NCBI GenBank assembly: GCA_028700655.1
Contig: JAQVSG010000016.1
Span: 1 to 32,331, forward strand
Direction of reading: 5' to 3'
Length of the DNA: 32,331 bases
From: Caldisericia bacterium
Lineage (GTDB): Bacteria; Caldisericota; Caldisericia; UBA6126
Below, piece by piece: positions 6,985 through 15,300 of this stretch (its first letter is position 1; each line of letters starts with the position of its first letter). The position numbers were made by a program, and so were the translations under genes. The notes beneath the pieces are model-generated. The model did no database searches and was not told the DNA's origin. It was given only the letters and a program-made list of their open reading frames with translations.

Positions 6985-9372
6985 ATGGATTTTTTAGATT
7001 CGTTTCAAAACCCTCAAGAGGAGTATTGTCCTGTACCCGTATGGAATTGGCAAACAAATCCAACCGTAGAAGGGTTGTTACGTACCATAACAGAGTATTC
7101 CTTACATGGAATTCATGAGTGTGTGGTGGATGCCAAAATGTTTACCGATTTTCCGAAAAAAGAAAAGCAAATGTTGTTTTCGGTATGCGCATCGGCCCCA
7201 TTTTCACTGTGGTTGTATTTAAAAGGTTGGATTTATACACCCCAATCCGAACTCAATTTTACGACTCTACGTCTTTTGCGCTATCCAATTCTTGAAAACA
7301 GGGTTTTAGATTTGGCACAATACGATGGGGATGTGCGTGCTATTTTTCTACAAAAAGGGGATGAATTTCGGCATATTCCCAATGTATCCAGTCAAGATCA
7401 AGTGGTTTTATTAGCAGATGAAGCAGATCAATTATTAATTTTTCAAGAAGAGGAGTATGTCTCGCTCGAGGAAGAAAAAACAGATTTAGACCATTACATC
7501 CATTTGTATGAAAACGAATTCAATCATGCCATCAAAGGTTTTTTTCTGGATCCAATAGGGTTTTATCGTTTTGTTCGGGATATTTCTTCTCAATCCAAGG
7601 GTAAAAAAGTACTTTGGAATCCTTGTCTGGTTGCTTCGGAGGCCAATCAAAAAGATACCATAGATAGTCGGCAAATCTATCGGCTGTGGTATGACGATCC
7701 AGATCAAGTCAGTCGATTTCGGGTACAATACTACACGGCTTTAAATAGCGTGTTCAAAAAGCACTACTCAAAACCAATTTTACAACGGTGTAAGGAAAAG
7801 AATATTCATGTAATTGGTAGATTTCATTTTGATGAGTTCTTAAATGAATCCATTCAAAACTACCGGCATTCGGATGTATCTACGGCTATTTTCTCGTATG
7901 CAGAAAAACTGACAAGTTCTGCGTCCTGGATCAACAGAGAAACACGAACCATTTCTGAAACTTATGCCTTTAGCCAATGGGAGCCCACTTTGCAAAAAAT
8001 GAAGGCAAATGCAGACTGGGAGTTCCTAAAGGGAATCGATAAAGTGCTTCTTTACGGAGATCCTGACGATTCTGATGTTTCCAAATATTCCTATTGGGAG
8101 TATTTTCATTTGTATTCCGACTATGTGAAAAGATTGGGATTTGTTCTGTCCAATAGCGAGCGTTTATGCAAAGTTGGGGTGTTTTATCCCATTAAGAGCT
8201 CCTATGGTCTTATGGTACCAAACCAGTGGGAACAAGTGGATATCCTCGAATCCCTCCTTAGTGAACTCTCCAACCTATTATCGTCACACCAAATTGATCA
8301 CAACTTCATAAACCACGAAAAATTGATGGAAGAAACGTTGGACTTTTCCATTCTTATTTTTTGCCGGTGTCAATGCTTATATCTTTCTGAACTGAAGCGT
8401 CTTCAAAAATTTATTGAGGAGGGAGGGAGTGTTTTGTTTTTACACACTCTTCCGAGTATCAGTGTCAACGCAAAGAATCAAGATGAACTTGATGTAACTC
8501 TTGCTACATTGTTGCAATCTGAAAATGTACATTATTTCCCACAAAGTGAAATCACCAATCCCTTGACATTTTCTATGAACCCCAAACCCATTTTTGAAGT
8601 ATTTCAAGAGCATCAGATTAGTTCCGAAGTTCGTTTGTTGGATCCCGACCCCAACATTCATATTATTCACCGTAAGGCGGGGGAAAAGAATTTTTACTTC
8701 ATTGCCAATATTGGTTCTTCGACTGCTAACAATGCCATTATTTTCCCAGATCAGCACAAATTGGAAATGTGGAATGCAGAAAATGGGAAAGTACAGCCTA
8801 TCCGCATACGATATCATGAGAAAAAAGATGTATACTCTGTACGTTTGTATCCGTATGAAGCGAAGTTGTTTGTACATGATCCTGAAAAGGAGATTATTCC
8901 TTCTTCGGTGTTTGTTTTCCAAAATGGGCATTATAAGATTGGGGGAATTCCTTTGACAGTGAACGGTATTCCATCCACTTTTGTGTTGCGAGGAGATTGG
9001 ACCATTTCCATTAACAAAAAGGACCCTTTTGTTTCCAATCTTTCTTCTCTTCAGCAGCTACAATACGAGCAAGATGGGATTTTTGAAGTTACCTATCGCA
9101 AAGATTTTGTAATCCCCAATGAATATCTGCATTTTGGGTTGGTTGTTGATTTGGGAGAGGTGAGAGACAATGCAGATTTGTATTTTAATGGGAAATTTTA
9201 CGGACTTCGTTGCTGGCCTCCTTATCGTTATCAAATTTTTAAATCACTGTTAAAAGGGGAAAACACAATTGAAATTCGAGTGACCGGTAAAATTCCCAAA
9301 CAAACCATTGGATTGAACCGCAGAGAAGGATTGATGGGGCCCGTGCAAATCATACCTTACCAGGCACTATAA
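6985..9372 (+). CDS. GH106-like glycoside hydrolase-related protein (unassigned substrate)
   Basis: About 795 residues, with no signal peptide or membrane segment, so probably cytoplasmic. The N-terminal part (PVPVWNWQTNPTVEGLL, then HGIHECVVDAKM) resembles the (beta/alpha)8 opening of GH106/GH2-like hydrolases. ISETYAFSQW (E325) looks like the conserved glutamate region of GH106 alpha-L-rhamnosidase relatives. Residues ~395-500 form a glutamine-amidotransferase-like fold (FYPIKSSYG through EEGGSVLFLH). The C-terminus (~660-795) is a beta-sandwich with VDLGEVRDNADLYFNGK and WPPYRYQIF, typical of these enzymes. ATG 6985 is preferred over GTG 6967, but both have weak ribosome-binding sites. It is shorter than most family members. 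Catalytic residues are not fully verified, so activity is uncertain. It opens a four-gene run with a HEAT protein, a flavoprotein and a cyclophilin. Confidence 0.6.
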   Translation: MDFLDSFQNPQEEYCPVPVWNWQTNPTVEGLLRTITEYSLHGIHECVVDAKMFTDFPKKEKQMLFSVCASAPFSLWLYLKGWIYTPQSELNFTTLRLLRYPILENRVLDLAQYDGDVRAIFLQKGDEFRHIPNVSSQDQVVLLADEADQLLIFQEEEYVSLEEEKTDLDHYIHLYENEFNHAIKGFFLDPIGFYRFVRDISSQSKGKKVLWNPCLVASEANQKDTIDSRQIYRLWYDDPDQVSRFRVQYYTALNSVFKKHYSKPILQRCKEKNIHVIGRFHFDEFLNESIQNYRHSDVSTAIFSYAEKLTSSASWINRETRTISETYAFSQWEPTLQKMKANADWEFLKGIDKVLLYGDPDDSDVSKYSYWEYFHLYSDYVKRLGFVLSNSERLCKVGVFYPIKSSYGLMVPNQWEQVDILESLLSELSNLLSSHQIDHNFINHEKLMEETLDFSILIFCRCQCLYLSELKRLQKFIEEGGSVLFLHTLPSISVNAKNQDELDVTLATLLQSENVHYFPQSEITNPLTFSMNPKPIFEVFQEHQISSEVRLLDPDPNIHIIHRKAGEKNFYFIANIGSSTANNAIIFPDQHKLEMWNAENGKVQPIRIRYHEKKDVYSVRLYPYEAKLFVHDPEKEIIPSSVFVFQNGHYKIGGIPLTVNGIPSTFVLRGDWTISINKKDPFVSNLSSLQQLQYEQDGIFEVTYRKDFVIPNEYLHFGLVVDLGEVRDNADLYFNGKFYGLRCWPPYRYQIFKSLLKGENTIEIRVTGKIPKQTIGLNRREGLMGPVQIIPYQAL

Positions 9373-9385
9373 GGGAGCAAATGAC

Positions 9386-10195
9386 ATGAAAGAAGAACTC
9401 ATTGGTATATTAATTGAGAATGGAGACATCGCCGGCTTACTAGGTCTCTTGCGAGATCCACGTTACCCCTATCGCTGTGAAATCATTCAAGCATTAAGTA
9501 GAATGAAAGACAAAGAAGTGTTTCAGGCTTTAATGGGTGTATTGCGATCGGATCCAAAAGAAGACGTTCGAAGTTGTGCAGCAGAAACTCTTGGTTTGAT
9601 GAAAAATATCTCTGCACTCACCCCCCTCATAATGGCTTTAAAAGATCCCTCTGGAATGGTGCGATCGAGAGCTGCCCAAGGATTGGGAAGACTGGGAGAC
9701 AATCGCGCGGGTACGCAATTGATACAATGTTTGAAAGACCCGCATCCGACTGTTCGTAGAAATGCAATTCTTGCATTGGGTGTGATGCAATATACAAAAG
9801 CTTTTGCAAACTTGTGCGAATTGCTTGAAGATGAGGATCTTTATGTACGTTCTGCAGCCGCTGGATCCATTGGAAGATTGGGTTCTCAAAAAGGAATTCC
9901 AATTTTGAAAAAAGTATTGCTGGATCCTTCCGATAAAATGGTACGATCTGCCATTGAAGGATTGGGACGTTTGGTTTTCCAGGAATCGCTTGATGTTTTG
10001 AATGCATTTCAAGAAACCAATACATGTCCACCCCGCGTAGAGGATGTGTTACGACAAGCCATACAACGACTGCATGTAAAACTGAATCAACAAGAAATGC
10101 AGGATATTGTTACTGATATGAAGCAAAATGATGCCAATACTACCTATAAGAGTTTTAAGGAAATGATAGAAAAGATTAATGATGAAGAACTTTAA
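9386..10195 (+). CDS. HEAT-repeat protein (PBS-lyase type), soluble
   Basis: A 269-residue protein made mostly of about six 30-residue helical repeats with the DP..VR..A...LG pattern, for example DPSGMVRSRAAQGLGRLG, DPHPTVRRNAILALG and DEDLYVRSAAAGSIGRLG. These are HEAT/PBS-lyase repeats that form a protein-binding solenoid. There is no catalytic motif, signal peptide or membrane segment. AAGGGAGC lies 7 bases before ATG 9386. Its 3' end overlaps the following flavoprotein by 17 bases, so the two are translationally coupled. The role is probably scaffolding; the partner is unknown. Confidence 0.85.
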   Translation: MKEELIGILIENGDIAGLLGLLRDPRYPYRCEIIQALSRMKDKEVFQALMGVLRSDPKEDVRSCAAETLGLMKNISALTPLIMALKDPSGMVRSRAAQGLGRLGDNRAGTQLIQCLKDPHPTVRRNAILALGVMQYTKAFANLCELLEDEDLYVRSAAAGSIGRLGSQKGIPILKKVLLDPSDKMVRSAIEGLGRLVFQESLDVLNAFQETNTCPPRVEDVLRQAIQRLHVKLNQQEMQDIVTDMKQNDANTTYKSFKEMIEKINDEEL

Positions 10196-11417
10196 CACGG
10201 TTGTGATTGGGGCAGGTCCTGCTGGCATGATGGCTTCCATTGAAGCAAGCAAAAAGGGGACGGTTTGTATCATTGATTCCAACCCCACTCCTGGACGGAA
10301 ATTGCTTCTTACAGGTGGAGGACGGTGCAATGTTACTGTTTCTGAAACCTCTCGAATGTTTCTAAAAGGAATTCCTGCGCATTCTTCTTTTCTGCATTCT
10401 TCTCTTCATCAGTTTTCTCCCTCTGACACCCAAACCTTTTTTCAAAACCGTGGAGTTGCCTTGAAAACGGAACATAACAATGCTGTTTTCCCTGCATCTG
10501 ACAAAGCAGAAACTATTCTTCAATGCATCGTAGGAGAAATGGAAAAACAGAACATAGTCTACCAACAAGCCACCGTACAAAAAGTGCAAATCAAAGAGAA
10601 TGCAACGTTTTACATTGTTTCAGAACAACATGGAAACACGCAGATATGGGAGACAAATCATGTGATTCTGGCCACAGGAGGGAAAAGTTATACACATACC
10701 GGTTCTACTGGAGGGGGTTATCAAATTGCACAACAACTAGGCCATACGATTGTTCCTACTGAACCTGGGTTGATTCACCTACAAGCAAAGCCCAATTACT
10801 GGAACGATTGCCAAGGTATTTCGTTGTCTTCTATCACCCTAAAATGGTGTGGAAGTAAGGAAAAGCACACGGGAGACTTCATATTTACCGACAATGGCTT
10901 TTCTGGACCTGTCATCTTAAATATGAGCTTAGAACCCTTTCGTAAAAAAGAACTGTGCATTGATTTTTTCCCACCCATCTCCGACGAGGAATGGACCCAT
11001 TCTGTGGAAGATTGGAGAGCTCTTCACCCAACCATGAAAGTCTCTTCATGGCTTCAGCAGTGGTTTCCTAAAAAAATGGTGGCAGTCTTTTTATCCCTAG
11101 CAGAGATTCAAGATACACTCCCTGGAGCAGAGTTTTCAAAGAAAGATCAACACAAATTGTACACTTTGCTTCGAGGAGGCATTGTAAACCATGTGCAAAA
11201 AGGGTCTATCGAAAAAGCAATGGTAACTCTTGGCGGAGTACATTTAAAAGAAGTGAACCCTGGCACCATGGAGTCAAAGATTCAACCCGGATTGTTTTTT
11301 GCTGGCGAAGTATTGGATATTGCTGGTAAAACAGGCGGATACAATATACAAATTGCGTTGTCTACCGGCTTTGTTGCTGGGCAGTTAAAAACAGAAACAA
11401 AAAGAGGTGAAGCATGA
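10179..11417 (+). CDS. NAD(P)/FAD-dependent oxidoreductase, BaiN/RdsA (HI0933) family
   Basis: A 412-residue flavoprotein. The N-terminus has VVIGAGPAGMMASIEASK (FAD dinucleotide fold), followed by the family hallmark GRKLLLTGGGRCNVT. ATGGKSYTHTGSTGGGYQIA lies mid-protein, and FFAGEVLDIAGKTGGYNIQ closes the FAD site near the C-terminus. Length and motif order match the HI0933/BaiN family. Its members include BaiN of bile-acid metabolism, but most have no assigned substrate, so a bile-acid role should not be assumed. Two adjacent ATG codons (10179, 10182) lie inside the HEAT gene; AGAAAAG at 10168-10174 gives slightly better spacing to 10182. It overlaps the cyclophilin gene by ATGA. Confidence 0.87.
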   Translation: MMKNFNTVVIGAGPAGMMASIEASKKGTVCIIDSNPTPGRKLLLTGGGRCNVTVSETSRMFLKGIPAHSSFLHSSLHQFSPSDTQTFFQNRGVALKTEHNNAVFPASDKAETILQCIVGEMEKQNIVYQQATVQKVQIKENATFYIVSEQHGNTQIWETNHVILATGGKSYTHTGSTGGGYQIAQQLGHTIVPTEPGLIHLQAKPNYWNDCQGISLSSITLKWCGSKEKHTGDFIFTDNGFSGPVILNMSLEPFRKKELCIDFFPPISDEEWTHSVEDWRALHPTMKVSSWLQQWFPKKMVAVFLSLAEIQDTLPGAEFSKKDQHKLYTLLRGGIVNHVQKGSIEKAMVTLGGVHLKEVNPGTMESKIQPGLFFAGEVLDIAGKTGGYNIQIALSTGFVAGQLKTETKRGEA

Positions 11418-12031
11418 AACATCGATTTCGAACTCATTTCATACTTTTCTTTGTGATTGTTATGATGTTGGTTGGATGTGGTAGAAAACCAAAACTATGG
11501 GTGTTGGAAACCAATGTGGGAACGATAGAAATTGAGCTATACCCATGGGTAGCCCCTAAAAATGTGAACAATATTGTGCAACTAACAAAAGATGGATTTT
11601 ACGATGGGAAGAAGTTTCATCGAGTGATCCAGGGAGAAGTCATCCAGATGGGTGGTTTTGATAGAGGGAGCAAGTCGATGGACGTGCTGGATTATAAAAT
11701 ACCCGATGAAATTAACCCCAAAGACTTGAAACTATCGGATGAATTGATCGCGCAATATGAAGAAAGCGGTTATGAGTTTAACTATAAGGTGCGATCCATG
11801 CCCCTTCGGTATGGTGTTGTAGCTATGGCCAACCAAGGCCCCAATACAAATCAATCCCAGGTTTTTATTGTCACTAATCCAGATGGGCTTCAGTATCTAA
11901 ATGGTCGCTATACTCCTCTTGGTCAAGTGGTGCAAGGAACGCAAGCAATGCTACAAATAGATCAAGCGAAAACCGATTCATTTGACGAACCCTTGGACGA
12001 ATTCTATATCATGAAAGCTACTATACGGTAG
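11414..12031 (+). CDS. Cyclophilin-type peptidyl-prolyl isomerase, lipoprotein
   Basis: A 205-residue protein with a lipoprotein signal: positive start, hydrophobic core FILFFVIVMMLVGC, lipidated Cys22. It should be anchored on the outer face of a membrane. The cyclophilin fold is clear: GTIEIELYPWVAPKNVNNI, FHRVIQGEVIQMGGF and NQGPNTNQSQVFIV. Against human CypA, the catalytic Arg55 (FHR), Gln63, Gln111 and Phe113 equivalents are kept, but Phe60 is Glu, Trp121 is Tyr and His126 is Tyr. Isomerase activity may therefore be reduced or altered. GAGGTG precedes the start by a few bases, and the start overlaps the upstream stop. The last gene of its run, it converges on tex with only 2 bases between. 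Confidence 0.88.
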   Translation: MKHRFRTHFILFFVIVMMLVGCGRKPKLWVLETNVGTIEIELYPWVAPKNVNNIVQLTKDGFYDGKKFHRVIQGEVIQMGGFDRGSKSMDVLDYKIPDEINPKDLKLSDELIAQYEESGYEFNYKVRSMPLRYGVVAMANQGPNTNQSQVFIVTNPDGLQYLNGRYTPLGQVVQGTQAMLQIDQAKTDSFDEPLDEFYIMKATIR

Positions 12032-12033
12032 TA

Positions 12034-14187
12034 CTATTCCTTTGTGTGCTCAATGAGAATTCGCTTCCGATTTGTGTCCAATTCTGTGATTGTTATCTCC
12101 ACGGATTGTCCGATGGGGTACCATTGAAATGCTTGATCCACAGACATTTTTAACGGTAAAAATCCATTGTATTCACAGCCAATATCGAAAAAAATACCAA
12201 AATCGGTAATGTTGGTCGACGATCCCAATAGTTTCATTCCTACATGCAACTCTTCCATTTTGTAGCAAGAGGATTGGCTGAGGGGTTCCTGCAATGTGTC
12301 CCGAAAATCTCCCTCTCGCAATTGAAGAAATGAGAGGATTTGTTGGACAGATTCCCTGGAGTATGGATTGTCTTTGAGGAAGTCTGGTATCGAAAACGAT
12401 CGAAGTACCTCTTGAGAACGTTGAGTATTGTTGGCATACTCCTTTTCTGTAATTTGAACAAAAGAGAGGATTTTTTGAGCCATAGCATACGATTCTGGAT
12501 GGATCACCGTATTGTCAAAAACGCAGTCTCCATTTGGGATGCGACAAAAACCAGCACATTGCTCGTACGTTTTTTCTCCAATGCCTTTGATTTCTTTGAA
12601 TGCAGATCGATTCTTAAAACCTCCCATTTCTACTCTTTTTTGTAGGATCCTTTCTGCCATTTTTGGCGTGAGACCCGAGATGTATTGTAGAAGATCCACA
12701 GAAGCTGTATTCACATTTACGCCCACCTGGTTTACAACTAGTGATACTTCGTCGGATAGATATTCTTTGAGTTTTTTGGGTGGAATGTCATGCTGATACA
12801 TTCCAACTCCAAGAGATTCAGGAGGGATTTTGAGAAACTCTGACAAGGGATCTTGTACTCTCCGTGCTATAGAAACGGATCCTCTGTGTAAAACGTCAAT
12901 GTCGGGGAGTTCTTTCCCTGCTTTTTCCGAGGCAGAATATATAGAGGCTCCGGTTTCAGATACTCTCCGAAACCGTACTGAGGGATGAGAAACCTGAATC
13001 CATTGCGCAATTACTTGTGAAACTTCGAAGCTAGCAGTACCATTACCAATAGCGATAAAAGAGAAAGGATGGCGTTTGTACAATGCATCCAACGATCTTT
13101 TGGTTTCTTCCTGTTGGTTTTGAGGTGGTGCTGGGTATAGCGTCCCTGTTTCCACAACCCTCCCCTTGTCGTCTACAAGAGCCCATTTTGAACCCATTCG
13201 AAAGCCTGGGTCTAATCCTACAACGGAAATAGCCCCCAACGGTTTTTGCAACAGTAACGAGCGAAGATTTTTTCCAAAAACAAACAAACTTCTGGAGTAT
13301 GCATATTCCAAGAGGTGAGATCGAATCTCTCTGATGACACTAGGAAGAATTCTCTTGCGAAGAGCTGTTTTACCCACTTCATAGAACTCGTTTTGATAAG
13401 GGTGATGGGGGTGTGTGGAAGAGTGTTTCTGTAGAATTCGTTCCATCCATTGATCGGGTTCAGTGAAATGGATTTGAAGCACTTTTTCTTTCTCTCCTCT
13501 CATGATTGCGAGTATTTGATACGGCTTGCACCGGGCGATAGGACGGGAAAATTCATAATAATGTAGGTAGGTTTTGTTCGGATCCTTTTCCGGTTTTGCC
13601 GTGATAAAAAGTGAAGAATACCTGGAAAACAGAAAATAGGTTTCTTGGTGGATAGGTTGCTGCAAAACAAAATCTTCTTCAATAAGAGAGCATATACCTT
13701 CCCAAACAGATTGTTCGGTTGGAAACGCAGGGGTACAATACGAAGACAATTCTATAGACAAACGCCGGGTTGCTTTTAAAAACTGATTTTTCAAGGGTTC
13801 CAACCCCGCTTTTCTTGCCTTTTCTGCTGCTGTAACTCGCGGTTGTTTGTAGGGTTTGTAAAGGTCTTCCAATTCTGTGATGGTTTGGGCGGCATCAAAG
13901 CGTTCTTGAAGCAGCGGATGCAAGCGATCCTTTTTTTGAAGCATGGATAGAATCGCTTCCTTTCGTTCTTGCAATGCAATTCTTTCATCTGCATGAGAAA
14001 AAATGTCACGCAATTCTTGATCGGTAAGACTCTTGGTGATTTCTTGTCGATACCGAGCAATAAATGCCAAACTACAGCCCTCTTCTCGTAACGTAAGGGC
14101 GGTGCGGATTCTGTTTTCAACTATTCCTAATACTTGCGAAATGTACTCTATATCTTGTTTTTTGAGTGTTATGTCTGGGTTTGTCAT
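12034..14187 (-). CDS. tex: Tex-family RNA-binding transcription accessory protein
   Basis: A 717-residue protein with the full Tex order. It begins with a helical N-terminal region (ENRIRTALTLREEGCSLAFIARYRQEITKS, cited in part). The YqgF/RNase H-like domain at about 320-450 begins VVGLDPGFRMGSKWALVDD. Tandem helix-hairpin-helix motifs follow (VNTASVDLLQYISGL; KEIKGIGEKTYEQCAGF), and a C-terminal S1 RNA-binding domain starts near LHVGMKLLGSSTNITDFGIFF. Tex binds single-stranded nucleic acids and affects transcription and RNA turnover. It is slightly shorter than the Escherichia coli protein (~770). AAGGAG lies a few bases before the start on the minus strand. Confidence 0.95.
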   Translation of the reverse strand: MTNPDITLKKQDIEYISQVLGIVENRIRTALTLREEGCSLAFIARYRQEITKSLTDQELRDIFSHADERIALQERKEAILSMLQKKDRLHPLLQERFDAAQTITELEDLYKPYKQPRVTAAEKARKAGLEPLKNQFLKATRRLSIELSSYCTPAFPTEQSVWEGICSLIEEDFVLQQPIHQETYFLFSRYSSLFITAKPEKDPNKTYLHYYEFSRPIARCKPYQILAIMRGEKEKVLQIHFTEPDQWMERILQKHSSTHPHHPYQNEFYEVGKTALRKRILPSVIREIRSHLLEYAYSRSLFVFGKNLRSLLLQKPLGAISVVGLDPGFRMGSKWALVDDKGRVVETGTLYPAPPQNQQEETKRSLDALYKRHPFSFIAIGNGTASFEVSQVIAQWIQVSHPSVRFRRVSETGASIYSASEKAGKELPDIDVLHRGSVSIARRVQDPLSEFLKIPPESLGVGMYQHDIPPKKLKEYLSDEVSLVVNQVGVNVNTASVDLLQYISGLTPKMAERILQKRVEMGGFKNRSAFKEIKGIGEKTYEQCAGFCRIPNGDCVFDNTVIHPESYAMAQKILSFVQITEKEYANNTQRSQEVLRSFSIPDFLKDNPYSRESVQQILSFLQLREGDFRDTLQEPLSQSSCYKMEELHVGMKLLGSSTNITDFGIFFDIGCEYNGFLPLKMSVDQAFQWYPIGQSVEITITELDTNRKRILIEHTKE

Positions 14188-14209
14188 GGTACTCCTTTCT
14201 TAATAATGA

Positions 14210-14215
14210 TATAAT
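14210..14215 (+). promoter_or_regulatory. Consensus -10 (TATAAT) in the tex / membrane-protein divergent region
   Basis: TATAAT at 14210-14215 lies 37 bases before the GTG start of the membrane-protein gene, which would give a leader of roughly 30 nt. No good -35 is found at 16-18 bp upstream (best TGGTAC), so activator dependence is possible. The region is very AT-rich and should also hold the tex promoter on the other strand, but I could not place that one. Confidence 0.4.
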
Positions 14216-14251
14216 GAAAATATCCATTTGAAAAAAACTTGGAGGGATATT

Positions 14252-15127
14252 GTGAAAGGATTTTCTTTAGAAAAAGCAGTTCGTGATGGTTTTTATTTCT
14301 GTTCCGCCGTGGGACGACGCAGTAAACCTTTATGGATGTTATTTTTTGTCATGTGGGGGCTGTCTCTATCGCAAACTATTTTGAGTGAAATAGTGCAAAA
14401 CAATCTCTTGCAAAAGATTGGGATGGTAACAGGCTCAGAATCTCTTTATCTTCAGAAGGTATTGGAGATGCTATTCAGCCCTACGTTTATACTTTTCTTT
14501 CTTGGTATAGCTCTTTTGAGGGTTATTGTCCAGATGATTTTGCAAAAAACCGCCATTCTATCTCACAGATTCTCTGGAGAGGAAATACAGCCAGTTTTTT
14601 TCAAGATATCTTGGAAAGTAATTTTGAACTATTTTTGGCTGATGTTTTTATTCAATCTTCTTGTATTTGGTGGACTTCTTTTATTTATTATTCCCGGTAT
14701 TGTGTGGACGTATACTTATGCTTTTGCTCCTTACATGCTTCTCGATAAAGAAAAAGGGACGCAGTATTCCTTTCGGATGAGCCGGCGATTGATTGATGGC
14801 CTCCGATGGAAGTACTTTTTAAGTGTTTTGTTGGTAAGCATCGTTGCTGGGCTTTTAATCGCAGCTACTATCGTACCATTTGAATCTCTTCTACACAGTG
14901 AATCGATGTTTTCTTTTGTGAATGTGTGGAGTTCTTTGTTATCATCCTTTTTGGTTTTTTATTTTGTTTTTTTCCAAGCTTCCATATATCGTCAACTTGT
15001 CGAGAGTATAAAATTCAATCCCTCCATAGATCGTGAATTTGCCGAGAATTATTTTGTGGTACGATACAATAATGAAGAAACCGAGAAGAAGGAAACACCA
15101 AACGAGTTTTCTTCAATAGAGGATTAG
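14252..15127 (+). CDS. Multipass membrane protein, YciC / GDPD-membrane-domain-like
   Basis: About 291 residues with five to six predicted membrane segments: LWMLFFVMWGLSL, FILFFLGIALLRVIV, FWLMFLFNLLVFGGLLLF, IPGIVWTYTYAFAPYMLL, YFLSVLLVSIVAGLLIA and LLSSFLVFYFVFF. The central IIPGIVWTYTYAFAP with MSRRLIDGLRWKYF matches the pattern shared by YciC-like proteins and the membrane domain of some glycerophosphodiester phosphodiesterases. No catalytic GDPD domain is attached. GTG 14252 is chosen because GGAGGG (14241-14246) stands 5 bases before it; an upstream TTG (14228) has no such support. The tail is acidic. Function unknown, possibly envelope-related. Confidence 0.7.
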   Translation: MKGFSLEKAVRDGFYFCSAVGRRSKPLWMLFFVMWGLSLSQTILSEIVQNNLLQKIGMVTGSESLYLQKVLEMLFSPTFILFFLGIALLRVIVQMILQKTAILSHRFSGEEIQPVFFKISWKVILNYFWLMFLFNLLVFGGLLLFIIPGIVWTYTYAFAPYMLLDKEKGTQYSFRMSRRLIDGLRWKYFLSVLLVSIVAGLLIAATIVPFESLLHSESMFSFVNVWSSLLSSFLVFYFVFFQASIYRQLVESIKFNPSIDREFAENYFVVRYNNEETEKKETPNEFSSIED

Positions 15128-15169
15128 AGGGGATTACGAAGAAACCAATGTCTTTTTTAAAAAATTTCT

Positions 15170-15197
15170 TTGGAAAAGTTGAAAAAAGTGTTACAAT
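15170..15197 (+). promoter_or_regulatory. Candidate sigma-70 promoter upstream of a short terminated transcript
   Basis: TTGGAA (15170-15175) and TACAAT (15192-15197) are separated by 16 bp, close to the TTGACA/TATAAT consensus. Transcription would start near 15204, about 45 bases before a Rho-independent terminator and about 97 bases before the solute-binding lipoprotein gene. Confidence 0.5.
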
Positions 15198-15203
15198 TTC
15201 CAC

Positions 15204-15284
15204 TAAAGAGAAAGAATCCTCTTTTGTCTTCATCAAAACACCCCATGGGCTCCGCGCACACCCGAACGAGGAGCCCTTTTTTTT
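15204..15284 (+). ncRNA. Candidate ~80-nt small RNA or attenuated leader
   Basis: Between the promoter at 15170-15197 and the terminator at 15247-15284 lies a short stretch that would give an ~80-nt transcript. It has a small hairpin (AAAGAG 15205-15210 with CTCTTT 15219-15224), an A-rich linker and the terminator. UCCUC (15217-15221) could alternatively pair with GAGGA (15268-15272) in the terminator's 3' arm, a weak antiterminator option. It matches no RNA class I recognise (not SRP RNA, 6S or tmRNA). It may simply be the termination zone of the upstream gene. Low certainty. Confidence 0.3.
15247..15284 (+). terminator. Rho-independent terminator ahead of the solute-binding lipoprotein gene
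   Basis: GGGCTCC (15247-15253) pairs perfectly with GGAGCCC (15270-15276) across a 16-base loop, directly followed by eight T residues (15277-15284). This is a textbook intrinsic terminator. It lies 120 bases after the membrane-protein stop and only 16 bases before the chosen start of the next gene. It could therefore end the upstream transcript, end a small RNA, or regulate the downstream operon by attenuation. Confidence 0.85.
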
Positions 15285-15300
15285 GTGGTCAAAAAAAGGG

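Noticed and set aside
9627-10031. Long minus-strand open frames opposite the soluble HEAT gene
   Set aside because: They are antisense shadows of the repeat-rich HEAT coding sequence and lack ribosome-binding sites or recognisable domains.
10179-11417. Naming the flavoprotein a bile-acid reductase (BaiN)
   Set aside because: BaiN-like proteins are widespread HI0933-family flavoproteins; nothing else of the bile-acid pathway is present.
15148-15300. 51-codon in-frame extension of the solute-binding protein, with PHGLRAHP resembling the HPr phosphocarrier motif (HGLHARP)
   Set aside because: The stretch contains a promoter-like site and a perfect terminator, has no good ribosome-binding site, and the lipoprotein signal starting at 15301 is complete by itself. 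The HPr resemblance covers only a few residues and lacks the rest of the fold.
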